Part shown: one piece after another, positions 9,583-18,323 of the stretch
Numbering within the stretch: the first letter of the stretch is position 1
Layout: the number at the start of each line of letters is the position of its first letter
NCBI GenBank assembly: GCA_013141455.1
Contig: JABFQW010000023.1
Coordinates: 1-64,000 of the forward strand
Origin: Bacteroidales bacterium
Lineage (GTDB): Bacteria > Bacteroidota > Bacteroidia > Bacteroidales > F082
Length of the DNA stretch: 64,000 nt
Direction of reading: 5' to 3'
The notes under the pieces: generated by a model
Databases searched by the model: none
What the model was told of the DNA's origin: nothing
What the model saw: the letters and a program-made list of their open reading frames with translations, nothing else
Translations under genes and position numbers: made by a program

Positions 9583-10116
9583 TTAATTTAATAAAATATC
9601 ATAGCGTGCTTGAAATATTTTTTTTAATTCTGTTTTAAGATTTGGAAATTCTTTTTCAAGTTGATTACTTAATTCTTGTTTTTCATTTACAGCATTCTCC
9701 CAAGCTTTTGAACCTCTGGAATCTTCCATTAAATTTGCATAAATATGTGCCTTCTTAGCTTTCTTAAATGCTTCAATTATTACAGTTATTTTTTCAACAA
9801 TCTCTTTTTCAAAGATCAACTCGTTTTCTTCGTATGTTTTAACAAACTCATCCATCGTTTCTGTTGTTTTTTTATAATACTTCTGTTTTTCTACTGTGTC
9901 TTTTGGTTCCCGTTGACTCAATAAAATTTGAAGTCCATTTTCTGCACGAACTAATAATCTATACAATTCACGTATTATATCAAGTTTGTCGGAATACAAT
10001 TTTGTGAATTTGAATAACTTTTTACTCAAACGTTGTTCAAAAGTTTTCTGAATTAAGAATGTCCCCAAACCGGAGCCTGCTATTGCAGCTATCAAATACT
10101 TTATTATTTCTTCCAT
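9583..10116 (-). CDS. Hypothetical protein with one N-terminal membrane helix
   Basis: A 177-residue protein. Residues ~4-24 (IIKYLIAAIAGSGLGTFLIQK) form one membrane-spanning helix. The rest is charged and predicted helical, rich in Lys, Glu and Leu, and probably cytoplasmic. I do not recognise a family. The layout (short membrane anchor, then a helical bundle) is common among uncharacterised accessory genes. It is probably co-transcribed with the coiled-coil exported protein downstream. An imperfect bulged hairpin (10150-10179) lies 34 bases upstream of its start. Confidence 0.5.
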   Translation of the reverse strand: MEEIIKYLIAAIAGSGLGTFLIQKTFEQRLSKKLFKFTKLYSDKLDIIRELYRLLVRAENGLQILLSQREPKDTVEKQKYYKKTTETMDEFVKTYEENELIFEKEIVEKITVIIEAFKKAKKAHIYANLMEDSRGSKAWENAVNEKQELSNQLEKEFPNLKTELKKIFQARYDILLN

Positions 10117-10401
10117 AATGAATCTGTTTGTACCTTTCTACAATGAACGCCAACGAATGGCTACATGCCATCGTTGTGGATATTTCGTGTTTATACTGAT
10201 GTTTTTGAAATTATCTAAGTAAGCCATAAGCCTTTCATATTCAATTTATTTGCAGTGCTTTACGATAAAAATACGTTAAGTATTCATGATCGATATTGAT
10301 TTTTCTTTTGTTTTGTTCTTTGATCCAAACAAATGTAAATCAGTTATTTCACAAATCCAAATGATTGGGTACAAACTTTTTATCTGGTCAAATCGCTTAC
10401 A

Positions 10402-10450
10402 ATTTGCATTTTGACTTTGCACTTTGCATTTTACATTTGCATCGTACATT
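10402..10450. repeat. Heptad array A (TTTGCAT-like units)
   Basis: Seven consecutive seven-base units. The clearest are TTTGCAC, TTTGCAT and TTTACAT (10416-10436). The array starts 15 bases beyond the ahpC terminator. Its TGCAAA-type words on the minus strand recur in array E after pstB. Confidence 0.6.
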
Positions 10451-10464
10451 TTGCCTCAAAGCAC

Positions 10465-10499
10465 AAAAAAAGCCGCTTCCACAAGGGAGCGGCTTTTTT
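10465..10499 (-). terminator. Rho-independent terminator of ahpC
   Basis: An A-run, the stem AAGCCGCTTCC / GGGAGCGGCTT (one G-T pair) with a short loop, and a flanking T-run. Read on the minus strand, it is a classic terminator 20 bases past the ahpC stop codon. Confidence 0.85.
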
Positions 10500-10518
10500 A
10501 AAAAAGATCTGATTTCTC

Positions 10519-11151
10519 TTAGTGTTTGCCCAAATAGCTGGCAACACCTTCGTGTGTAGCCTGCATGGCATCATCGCCGGGTTTCCAGTTTGCCGGACAA
10601 ACCTCGCCGTTTTCTTCGAAAAACTGCAACGCATCTACCATACGTAGTGCTTCGTCGATGCTGCGGCCAAGTGGAAGATCATTCACAACCTGGTGACGAA
10701 CAACACCCTGTTTGTCGATCAGGAACAACCCGCGATAGGCAACCGGGTCGCCATTGAATTCCATTTCGCCATCTTCGTTGTAGTCAAATTCACCGGCCAA
10801 CACATCATAGTTCGTTGATATGGTTTTGCTTAAGTCAGAAACAATCGGGAATTTAACACCTTTGATACCACCCTGGTCACGGGCTGTGTTCAGCCATGCC
10901 CAATGTGAGAATTTAGAATCAACAGAACAACCAACAACAGCTACATTACGTTTTTCAAACTCATCCATCTTGTCCTGAAATGCAATGATTTCGGTAGGAC
11001 AAACAAAGGTGAAATCCAAAGGATAAAAGAAAAACACAACATGCTTCTTGTTGATGTACTGATTTAATGAAAACTTTTCCACGAATTCGCCACCGTCAAC
11101 AACCGCGTCGGCTTCAAATAAGGGAGCTTTTTTTCCTACTAATACTGCCAT
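10519..11151 (-). CDS. ahpC: Peroxiredoxin, alkyl hydroperoxide reductase C type
   Basis: A typical 2-Cys peroxiredoxin of 210 residues that reduces hydrogen peroxide and organic hydroperoxides in the cytoplasm. The peroxidatic Cys is Cys51 in FTFVCPTEI. The resolving Cys is near residue 185 in GEVCPANWKPGDDAM. The C-terminal YLGKH-type tail is that of sensitive Prx1/AhpC proteins. There is no ahpF next to it, so electrons presumably come from thioredoxin or a reductase elsewhere. It has its own terminator and is separated from the upstream efflux operon by heptad array B, so it probably has its own promoter between 11152 and 11256. Confidence 0.95.
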   Translation of the reverse strand: MAVLVGKKAPLFEADAVVDGGEFVEKFSLNQYINKKHVVFFFYPLDFTFVCPTEIIAFQDKMDEFEKRNVAVVGCSVDSKFSHWAWLNTARDQGGIKGVKFPIVSDLSKTISTNYDVLAGEFDYNEDGEMEFNGDPVAYRGLFLIDKQGVVRHQVVNDLPLGRSIDEALRMVDALQFFEENGEVCPANWKPGDDAMQATHEGVASYLGKH

Positions 11152-11256
11152 TTTACTATTTTTTTATTGAATTAATAATTTCTGTTTGTAGAACACAAAA
11201 GTAGGCAAAATGTTGGCGGTGAGTTGTGAAAAATTTGCGTTTAAACTAAAAATGGG

Positions 11257-11396
11257 TGGTTTCTTGTTACTTGTTGCTGGTTACTTGTTTCTTGTTTCTT
11301 GCTGCTTGTTGCATGTCGCCAGCCACCAGCTACCAGCTACCAGTTTCCAGCAACCAGCAACCAGTATCCAGCCACCAGTATCCAGCCACCAGCCAC
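11257..11396. repeat. Heptad array B (20 seven-base units, two inverted halves)
   Basis: From 11257 to 11396 the sequence falls into 20 consecutive seven-base units without a phase break. The left half is TKGTTRC-like (TTGTTAC, TTGTTGC, TGGTTAC). The right half is CAGNNNC (CAGCTAC, CAGTTTC, CAGCAAC, CAGCCAC). The right units are close to the reverse complement of the left ones, so the array is also an imperfect palindrome; for example GTTGCTGGTT pairs with AACCAGCAAC. The array ends one base before the stop codon of the TolC-like gene. Confidence 0.9.
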
Positions 11397-11397
11397 A

Positions 11398-12942
11398 TCA
11401 ATCAATCAACTCCTCAGGATTAAAATCAAGCTTCTTTTTCTCCGCGAAATCAAACAGCGTACTTTTTCGAATATCGTAAAAGCTTGTCCAGTACGTTTTT
11501 AAGGAATTATAATACCCTTTTTTGGCATTGTCGTTGTCAATCTGCGCATTATTCAGTTCAAGCACATCATTCACTTTACCAATCATATACCTTTTTTGGG
11601 TGACATCGAATCGTTTCTGTGCCACTGTATCAGCCTTTGCTGCAATCCGCATCTGGTTTTTCTGCATATTGAAGTGCATCACTTTCAAAAAAATATTTTG
11701 TTCGAAATCGATACGCGCCTGTTCAATCGAAGTTTTCACAAGGTCGAGATTCGATTCTGCCATCTTGATACGGCCGCGGGCCTGGCCCCAGTCGAGAATA
11801 GGAATGGTAATCCCGAGTGAAACTTGTTCATCATCCATGCGAGTAGTGTAAAAATCACCAAGAATATCCGACTGTCGGGTCAATCCGAAAGTAGCATTTA
11901 TAGTTGCATCAAAACGGCCCTCAAGCCGTGCCTGATTCAACTGGCTCTCAGCTTCCAGAATTTGGCGCTCGAAATTTATTCCTGAAGAGGTATTCGTTTT
12001 AGCATTCTGGATCGCCTCATCCATATTGATTGTGAAGTACTCGGTTTCAGCAGGTGGAACCAGAATAATTGGCTGATCTGATTTAATACGCATAAAGGAT
12101 TTAAAAGTGAAAAGCATATTCTGGTACTCAAGGTCAGCATTTTCAACTGCTGCATTGGCACTCAGCAGGTTTAGTTCAAGTTGTAGCAGCTCATTCTCTG
12201 CAATTTTACCTAGCATATATCGGCCTTTTGCAATATTATAGAGCGTATCGTAATTCGATTGATTCTTGATGGCAATCGACTTTTCAACCTGAGCAAGCAA
12301 TAAGTTAAAGAAGTGATTCCCTGCTGTTATAGCTACCTGTTCGTTGGTTTCGAGATAAGTTCGCAAAGCCTCTTCGTATCGCATTGGCTTAATTTTATTA
12401 TCCCATTTGTATGCGTTATAACCGAATATTGGTTGGTTAAACCCAATACTTATTGGAGTTAATAAATATTGATGGGTTAGCGAATCCGTATAGTCATCGA
12501 GCCTAGATAAACCGGATTGAAGAAAAACATTGGCGCCAGTAAGACCTACTTTTTGCGTTAGGTTGAGATTAGCCGAGTAATATGATCTTTGTTGCTCTTT
12601 ATAGATATCGGCACCGCTTGATTGGGTTACTGCTTTAATTCCATGTGTGAAATTTGGTAGTTCGGCATTCAGCACAAGGCTTGGCAGATATCCCGCTTTA
12701 AAGCTTCGGTATTCCCAATAACTGCTACGGAAACGGTGTTTGGCAATCTGGGCATCGGGCGATTGCTTTTGTGCAAGCGATATTACATCCTGAAGAATGA
12801 AATAGTTTGTTTCCTCTTGTGCAAAACTGTCGAAACAGAAGGTCACTAACAATATCAATAAGCCCATTTTGAACCAGTTGCCGCTATGGGTCGTAAAATC
12901 TTTTATCATATCACAACGAATTGAAAATATTGTATTAATCAT
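11398..12942 (-). CDS. TolC-family outer membrane efflux protein
   Basis: Outer membrane channel of a tripartite exporter, 514 residues from the ATG at 12942. This start overlaps the permease stop by 8 bases (ATGATTAA), which favours translational coupling; the ATG at 12909 is an alternative. A hydrophobic export signal ends near SFAQ (about residue 42 from the first ATG). The body shows the TolC layout of two repeated halves with long helices (SAQSPDAQIAKHRFRSS-like start, later RIKMAESNLDLVKTSIEQARIDFEQN). It is the last gene of the operon with the adaptor and permease, followed directly by heptad array B. Confidence 0.9.
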   Translation of the reverse strand: MINTIFSIRCDMIKDFTTHSGNWFKMGLLILLVTFCFDSFAQEETNYFILQDVISLAQKQSPDAQIAKHRFRSSYWEYRSFKAGYLPSLVLNAELPNFTHGIKAVTQSSGADIYKEQQRSYYSANLNLTQKVGLTGANVFLQSGLSRLDDYTDSLTHQYLLTPISIGFNQPIFGYNAYKWDNKIKPMRYEEALRTYLETNEQVAITAGNHFFNLLLAQVEKSIAIKNQSNYDTLYNIAKGRYMLGKIAENELLQLELNLLSANAAVENADLEYQNMLFTFKSFMRIKSDQPIILVPPAETEYFTINMDEAIQNAKTNTSSGINFERQILEAESQLNQARLEGRFDATINATFGLTRQSDILGDFYTTRMDDEQVSLGITIPILDWGQARGRIKMAESNLDLVKTSIEQARIDFEQNIFLKVMHFNMQKNQMRIAAKADTVAQKRFDVTQKRYMIGKVNDVLELNNAQIDNDNAKKGYYNSLKTYWTSFYDIRKSTLFDFAEKKKLDFNPEELID

Positions 12943-14293
12943 GCCTGAGTGAGGTCACTGGATCTTGCTCGGCTGCTTTTCGGGCAGGTAAATAACCAAA
13001 AACGATACCAACGGTCGCCGAAACACCAAATGAAATGAGAATAGACCAGACCGATACAATGGTTAGTATGTCCGTTGTCTCGGTGATGATGCGTGCCATC
13101 ACAACACCCAATATTATACCTATTAAACCACCGGAGATGCTGATGAGTGTTGCCTCAGAAAGGAATTGTAGGATGATATCGCGTTTGGTTGCGCCGATCG
13201 ATCTTCTTACCCCAATTTCTCTGATTCGTTCCAATACCGAAGCCAACATGATATTCATAATGCCGATGCCACCAACAAGCAAGGAAATTCCGGCGATAGC
13301 ACCAAGCACAATATTGAAGATGTCTTTGGTACGCTGTTCCTGTTTTAGCAGTAGTTCAGGCACAATAATTTCGAAGTCTTCCACCTGCTGATGACGTCGT
13401 TTCAGCATTTGATTGAGTAATTTGGTGGTAGCACTGAAGTTTTTCGAATCGTCAACTTTCACAACAATTTTATCCAACTGATGGTAATTTGTTTCACCTT
13501 CCGATTCTGAATCGCTCGAAAAAGACATCATACTATTTCCTGAAAAGATGACCATATTATTGCCACCGCTCAGAGAACCGGAGGTGACTAATGAACGATC
13601 TTTGTAACGTGATAACACCGTTTGGATAGGTGCGTAAATGTCACTGCTATAATCAGTTATTCCAAAATCATCGGTTGTTTTTGAACCAACGATCCGGTTT
13701 TCGAGTACGCCAACTATCTTTAGCCAGATGTTACCACACTTAACGTAGTTATCAATCGGATCTTCTGTTGCAAATAATTTTGCTTTCACACCCGGACCAA
13801 TGATGCAAACCGGACTTCCAATTTCGAGTTGTTCGTCATTAAACATCCGACCTTTTGAAAGTTTCAAATTAAATAGTTCAAAATAATCAGGCGTTACACC
13901 ATTTAACCTTGCCTGTAATCGCTTTCCATTATTGATGATTGTTGTTTCGTAGGTTACTTCCGGGCTTACTTTTTCAATGGTTGGTATTACCGATTGTATT
14001 CCTTTGGCATCGAGTAAGGTGAGTCCGGGTGAAAATTTTTTGCTCTCCGTTTTACCATCCTGCTCTTCATCCGTTGATTTTTTTTTCTCAACCCGTGCTT
14101 TTATAATGATGTTGTTTACACCAACCAATTTAATCTGGTCGAGAATTTCTTTTTGGGCTCCTTTACCAATGGCCATCATGGCGATAACGGCTGCCACACC
14201 GAAAATGATACCCAATGCGGTGAGAATCGACCTCGAACGGTTAGCAAAAACCGCTTCAATCGCAACCTGAATGATCTCCCAATACCTTTCCAT
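12935..14293 (-). CDS. MacB-type ABC transporter permease (no ATPase domain)
   Basis: Inner membrane permease of the MacB/FtsX type, 452 residues. It has one N-terminal membrane helix (~20-45, ILTALGIIFGVAAVIAMMAIG), a large periplasmic MacB core domain (~50-320), and three C-terminal helices. The conserved REIGVRRSIGATKRDI loop follows the second helix. The fused N-terminal nucleotide-binding domain of E. coli MacB is absent, and no separate ATPase gene lies next to it, so the ATPase must be encoded elsewhere. It sits 6 bases downstream of the adaptor gene and overlaps the TolC-like gene. The substrate is unknown. Confidence 0.92.
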   Translation of the reverse strand: MERYWEIIQVAIEAVFANRSRSILTALGIIFGVAAVIAMMAIGKGAQKEILDQIKLVGVNNIIIKARVEKKKSTDEEQDGKTESKKFSPGLTLLDAKGIQSVIPTIEKVSPEVTYETTIINNGKRLQARLNGVTPDYFELFNLKLSKGRMFNDEQLEIGSPVCIIGPGVKAKLFATEDPIDNYVKCGNIWLKIVGVLENRIVGSKTTDDFGITDYSSDIYAPIQTVLSRYKDRSLVTSGSLSGGNNMVIFSGNSMMSFSSDSESEGETNYHQLDKIVVKVDDSKNFSATTKLLNQMLKRRHQQVEDFEIIVPELLLKQEQRTKDIFNIVLGAIAGISLLVGGIGIMNIMLASVLERIREIGVRRSIGATKRDIILQFLSEATLISISGGLIGIILGVVMARIITETTDILTIVSVWSILISFGVSATVGIVFGYLPARKAAEQDPVTSLRHD

Positions 14294-14299
14294 AAATGG

Positions 14300-15700
14300 T
14301 TAGCGTTTTGAAGGCCGGTTTGGTCGTTGTGTATTACCCCGCTGTTGAAATGACCCGTTCGGTGGCATCGAATCTTTACCTGGCAAACCGGGTTTTGAAT
14401 TCATCTCAGCTTTTTCTAACAGTTCTTTCCGGGCTTTTGCGCTTTGTATCACCTCATTCGAAAGTAATTTCATGTCGTAGTCATCGATATTGGGTGGGAG
14501 ACTAAGCAATACATTTTGTTTTTCAGTAAGTCCGGCCAGAATTATGATTTCATTTTCGTTCGATTTTCCGGTGATGACCTGCTGTTTATGTTTGCCAACG
14601 ATCACATATTGAATTGAATCGTTGCTAAGCATTGCTTCCAGCGGGATATATAACATACTATCTATCTCATCGGTGATAATTGTGTTTTTTGTTGTCATGG
14701 CTGGCCGTATGATCGAATCATACTCATTAACACCAATTTTCACTTCAAAAACTTTGGCGTTCGAATTTCGGATCTGTTCGCCGATATTGGCCACTTCGAG
14801 CACCTGACCGGTAAATTTTTTATCGGGGAAAGCATCGATGCCGATGTTCACTTTCTGGCCGACTTTCACTTTTGAGATATCAATTTCATTCACGTAAGTT
14901 TTCGTGATCATCTCGCGTAAATTAGGTAAAGTTGCTACCACATTTTCCCAGGCGCTCACGGTTGATCCGATACCCCGTTTTTTTCCTTCCCAGTCGCGTT
15001 GATAAATTACCATACCTGATTTTGGCGCATTCACGGTAAATTCGCCAATCAGATCCATAAGTTTTTGATATTCACCTTGTTTCTTTTTAAGCGCTGTCGA
15101 AACTTCCGACATATTGGCCACGGCTTTTTCGGTACGAAGCGAATAATTCATGTCGGCCTGGTCGTACGATCTTTTCGATTTGTCGAGTTCAATCTGAACC
15201 TGTCGTTGAGATGCCGGTGGTTCATAAATAGATTGATCCACTGCAATCTGTGCCTCTTCCATGGCATATTTCAGGTTGACCAGATCGTTACGCGCACTAC
15301 GCAGCTCCATGGTGGTATCGAGCTGGGTTTTTGTAAAGTTATTCTGGAATTGTTCAATCTCTATTTCTTTGTCTTTCAGTTTGTTGGTGAGTTCGGTGCG
15401 ATCGAGGTTGGCAACAAAGTCACCTGAATCGACGATGGTGCCATCAGGAATAATATCATCTATTTTTAATTCCCATATTCGCGCTTCACGAAGCCCCGCA
15501 GACGAAGGGCCGTATATTTTTTCAGAACTTTTTGCTTCCAATTCTCCGGTTGTGGTAACGTTGATCACAAAAAGGCCTTGTTTTACAGGCGTTTCGAGTA
15601 GAATAGTTTCATCTGGATTCGATTTGGTAAAAAACCAAACCGCCAATAAAGTGGTAATTATTATGGCTAATCCCCAATAAATTTTACGATTGGCATTCAT
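14300..15700 (-). CDS. HlyD/MacA-type efflux periplasmic adaptor
   Basis: Membrane fusion protein linking the permease to the TolC-like channel. The ATG at 15700 gives 466 residues; the upstream in-frame TTG is rejected. It has an N-terminal membrane anchor (IYWGLAIIITTLLAVWFF), a biotinyl-lipoyl-like half, a coiled-coil hairpin (~95-220, rich in Gln, Glu and Lys), the second lipoyl half (APKSGMVIYQRDW), a beta-barrel domain (DISKVKVGQKVNIGIDAFP), and a long Pro/Gly/Asn/Arg-rich C-terminal tail. It is the first gene of the three-gene operon. Confidence 0.9.
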   Translation of the reverse strand: MNANRKIYWGLAIIITTLLAVWFFTKSNPDETILLETPVKQGLFVINVTTTGELEAKSSEKIYGPSSAGLREARIWELKIDDIIPDGTIVDSGDFVANLDRTELTNKLKDKEIEIEQFQNNFTKTQLDTTMELRSARNDLVNLKYAMEEAQIAVDQSIYEPPASQRQVQIELDKSKRSYDQADMNYSLRTEKAVANMSEVSTALKKKQGEYQKLMDLIGEFTVNAPKSGMVIYQRDWEGKKRGIGSTVSAWENVVATLPNLREMITKTYVNEIDISKVKVGQKVNIGIDAFPDKKFTGQVLEVANIGEQIRNSNAKVFEVKIGVNEYDSIIRPAMTTKNTIITDEIDSMLYIPLEAMLSNDSIQYVIVGKHKQQVITGKSNENEIIILAGLTEKQNVLLSLPPNIDDYDMKLLSNEVIQSAKARKELLEKAEMNSKPGLPGKDSMPPNGSFQQRGNTQRPNRPSKR

Positions 15701-15857
15701 TATCAATGTTTTATAAGTTGGCAATCCATTTGATAGCGATCTATGAAAAGTTGGAAGACCGAAGTGAGATTTTACAAAATAAAAGAACGTGTTTTAGTTT
15801 AATTTATTTTCAAATTACATAGCACAATTACGATTCTCTTTTAAAATGGGTAACTCG

Positions 15858-15895
15858 GGTCTTTCCTCATCATTCTGCAGAGGCAGGCGACTTCC
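15858..15895. repeat. Dispersed intergenic repeat copy 2
   Basis: It matches the copy at 6704-6741 over 31 of 38 positions, with the shared blocks CATTCTGC, GGCAGG and CTTCC. It lies 25 bases past the MoxR stop codon, in the spacer before the adaptor gene. A weaker third copy is at 37392-37417. Confidence 0.6.
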
Positions 15896-15919
15896 ATACA
15901 TGAAATAAAATATTACTTA

Positions 15920-16885
15920 TTACATAAGCTTTTCAATAATACTTTTCAGCGAAACACCTTCGGCTTCAGCGGTGTAATTGCGTACCAAACGATGCCGTAA
16001 TATTGGCAGGGCAACTGCTTTAACATCTTCAATATCTGGTGAATACCTGCCATTAATCAAGGCATTGCATTTTGCACCGATGATGAGATATTGTGATGCC
16101 CGCGGACCGGCACCCCAACTTATATATTTGTTCGACCATTCATGAGCGAGCGTAGTATGAGGCCTTGTTTTAGCCACTAAGTTTACCGCATAATGGTAAA
16201 CATTATCAGCCACCGGAACGCGGCGAACCAATTGTTGAAAAAAGAGAATTTCATCGGCACTCATCACCTCTTTTATTTCATTCGAAAAGCCGGAAGTCGT
16301 ATTTTTTACCACGGAAATCTCCTCATCAAACGAAGGATAATCTAACCAGAGGTTAAACATGAAACGGTCGAGCTGAGCCTCGGGCAGGGGATAGGTGCCT
16401 TCCTGTTCAATTGGGTTTTGTGTTGCCAAAACAAAGAACGGCTCCTGTAAAATATGTGTTTGTCCGGCAACGGTTATCGCTTTCTCTTGCATGGCTTCCA
16501 ACAGGGCTGCCTGGGTTTTTGGAGGTGTACGGTTAATTTCGTCAGCCAGGATGATATTAGCAAAAACCGGTCCTCTGATGAATTTAAATTTCCGTGTTTC
16601 ATCCAGAATCTCTGTGCCGATAATATCAGATGGCATTAAATCGGGTGTGAACTGAATCCGGCTATAACTCAACCCAAGCACCTTGCCAATCGTATTAACC
16701 AACAAAGTTTTAGCCAATCCGGGGACACCAACAAGCAACACATGGCCCTTGCAAAAAATTGAGATGAGCGTATTTTTTACCACCTCATCCTGTCCAACGA
16801 TTACCTTGGCAATCTCAGTCCGAAGGTGGTTATATCTTACAACTAAGGCATCGGCTGCCTCAACATCAGTTTTATATTGATTCAT
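15920..16885 (-). CDS. MoxR-family AAA+ ATPase
   Basis: A 321-residue AAA+ ATPase of the MoxR class, thought to act as a chaperone for complex assembly or metal/cofactor insertion. Walker A is GVPGLAKTLLV (~54-64), Walker B IILADEINRTPPKTQAALLEAMQE, sensor 1 FVLATQNPIEQEGTYPLPEAQLDRF, and the C-terminal lid follows. In many Bacteroidota it precedes DUF58 and VWA-domain genes of the BatA-E type. Here it is instead the last gene of an operon with three SurA-like folding factors (23 bases after the last). Its partner is unknown. Confidence 0.93.
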   Translation of the reverse strand: MNQYKTDVEAADALVVRYNHLRTEIAKVIVGQDEVVKNTLISIFCKGHVLLVGVPGLAKTLLVNTIGKVLGLSYSRIQFTPDLMPSDIIGTEILDETRKFKFIRGPVFANIILADEINRTPPKTQAALLEAMQEKAITVAGQTHILQEPFFVLATQNPIEQEGTYPLPEAQLDRFMFNLWLDYPSFDEEISVVKNTTSGFSNEIKEVMSADEILFFQQLVRRVPVADNVYHYAVNLVAKTRPHTTLAHEWSNKYISWGAGPRASQYLIIGAKCNALINGRYSPDIEDVKAVALPILRHRLVRNYTAEAEGVSLKSIIEKLM

Positions 16886-16908
16886 GTGATTGTCCGGTAA
16901 TTTTGGAT

Positions 16909-18261
16909 TTATTCAGCTTTCCAGTTAAAATTGAAGGTACAATCGGAATATTCGCCCTGGATGCTCACATATGCTTTCTGCGATTTACTACGAATCCAAT
17001 CGTCAATGGCTTTCTTCTTCTTTTTTGCCAGTGCCCAACCCTGAATGCGGTTGTAATCATCTTTTATATTGGCCTGGTGTGGCGTTGATTTTTGTTTTAA
17101 AAGCAGCAAGCGATAGGCATCCTTGCCATCTTCAGTTTTCATTGGGACAGGATTACTGATTTCTCCGGGGGCTAATTTTTCGATCGTAAATGACACCTGG
17201 GGATCGAGCATATCGGCCTCAAATTTTGTTCCACCTGAGTATGGATTCAGTAAATAGCCACCATTCGATTTGTTCGGATCTTCGGAGTATGTTTCAACTG
17301 CTTTTTCAAATGTAATTTCATTTTTCCTGATTTTTAAGGCAACAGAGTCGAGTTCCATTCTGGCTTTATCAAGCGCCTCGGGCGATACCTTGGCCATTAG
17401 CAGAATATGGCGAACATTTACATAATCGCCGCGTCTGCCTATGAGTTGAATGATATGAAATCCTGCTTGTGTTTCAACTACTTCCGATACTTCACCATCC
17501 TTGAGTTTAAAGGCAATTGCCTCAAATTCAGGATACAATTCACCTCGTCCGTAATACCCAAGCTCACCACCTTTTTTGGCAGAACCAGGATCTTCGGAAT
17601 ATAATACCGCTAAGGTCGAGAATCGTTCACCGGCCAAAATCCGTTTCCTTAATTCGAAAAGTCGCTCTTTCACCGCCAGTTTCTCATCGATGCTGATCGG
17701 CGGATTTTTTACAATCTGTTGAATCTCATATTCGATATTCACCATTGGAATACTGTCGTTTGGGAGTTCCTTCAGGTACGACTTTATTTCGGAAGGAGTT
17801 ACTTCCACCTTCTCCATAATATTATTCTGTACCTGTTCGCCAAGTAACTGATCCTTAACCAACCTGCGTAATTCGGCTTTTATCTCAACGATGGTTTTGT
17901 TATAATAGGCTTCGAGTTTTTCCTGCGAACCCAATTCGCCGATAAAATATCGCAATCGTCGTTCCATTTCCTGATCGACCTGCTCATCGGTTACAGTGAT
18001 ACTGTCGAGTTCTGCCTGATTCAGAAGCAATTTCTGGAATAACAGATCTTCCAGTATCGTGCACCGTATTGTTTTGGCGCTTCCCGAAATACCACGTTGC
18101 AGCCGATATTGTATGTACTGATTTTCGATATCAGATTGAAGTATGATATTTTGACCAACTACGGCTACTACCTGATCGATTACCTGACTTTTTACCGGGA
18201 TTGCGATGGTAAACATCGCAACAAGTAAAAACAGCCAATTTTTTGATATTTTTTTTGTCAT
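16909..18261 (-). CDS. SurA-like periplasmic peptidyl-prolyl isomerase
   Basis: A 450-residue exported foldase for outer membrane proteins. A signal peptide covers about residues 1-25 (AIPVKSQ). The SurA N-terminal chaperone domain (~26-165) opens with VIDQVVAVVGQNIILQSDIE, the family hallmark. Two parvulin (PpiC) domains follow. The first, at ~170-275, contains YSEDPGSAKKGGELGYYGRGEL and ETQAGFHIIQL. The second, at ~280-390, contains YSEDPNKSNGGYL. A C-terminal helix follows. It lies in an operon behind two related genes. Confidence 0.93.
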   Translation of the reverse strand: MTKKISKNWLFLLVAMFTIAIPVKSQVIDQVVAVVGQNIILQSDIENQYIQYRLQRGISGSAKTIRCTILEDLLFQKLLLNQAELDSITVTDEQVDQEMERRLRYFIGELGSQEKLEAYYNKTIVEIKAELRRLVKDQLLGEQVQNNIMEKVEVTPSEIKSYLKELPNDSIPMVNIEYEIQQIVKNPPISIDEKLAVKERLFELRKRILAGERFSTLAVLYSEDPGSAKKGGELGYYGRGELYPEFEAIAFKLKDGEVSEVVETQAGFHIIQLIGRRGDYVNVRHILLMAKVSPEALDKARMELDSVALKIRKNEITFEKAVETYSEDPNKSNGGYLLNPYSGGTKFEADMLDPQVSFTIEKLAPGEISNPVPMKTEDGKDAYRLLLLKQKSTPHQANIKDDYNRIQGWALAKKKKKAIDDWIRSKSQKAYVSIQGEYSDCTFNFNWKAE

Positions 18262-18323
18262 TATTTTGATTTCAATTTAATTACGTAGAGTCTGAAAGAC
18301 AACTGACTTATTTTTATAATGGT

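Larger units (their letters stand above)
10117..10518. other. Gene-free spacer: bulged hairpin, heptad array, ahpC terminator
   Basis: No gene was seen. From left to right it holds an imperfect hairpin CCAACGAATGGC / GCCATCGTTGTGG (10150-10179) with unpaired bases, about 220 bases without recognisable signal, a seven-base repeat array (10402-10450), and the ahpC terminator (10465-10499). Confidence 0.6.

Noticed and set aside
11210-11502. Open frames running through heptad array B
   Set aside because: They exist because the repeat lacks stop codons; their protein sequence is a translated repeat with no family resemblance.
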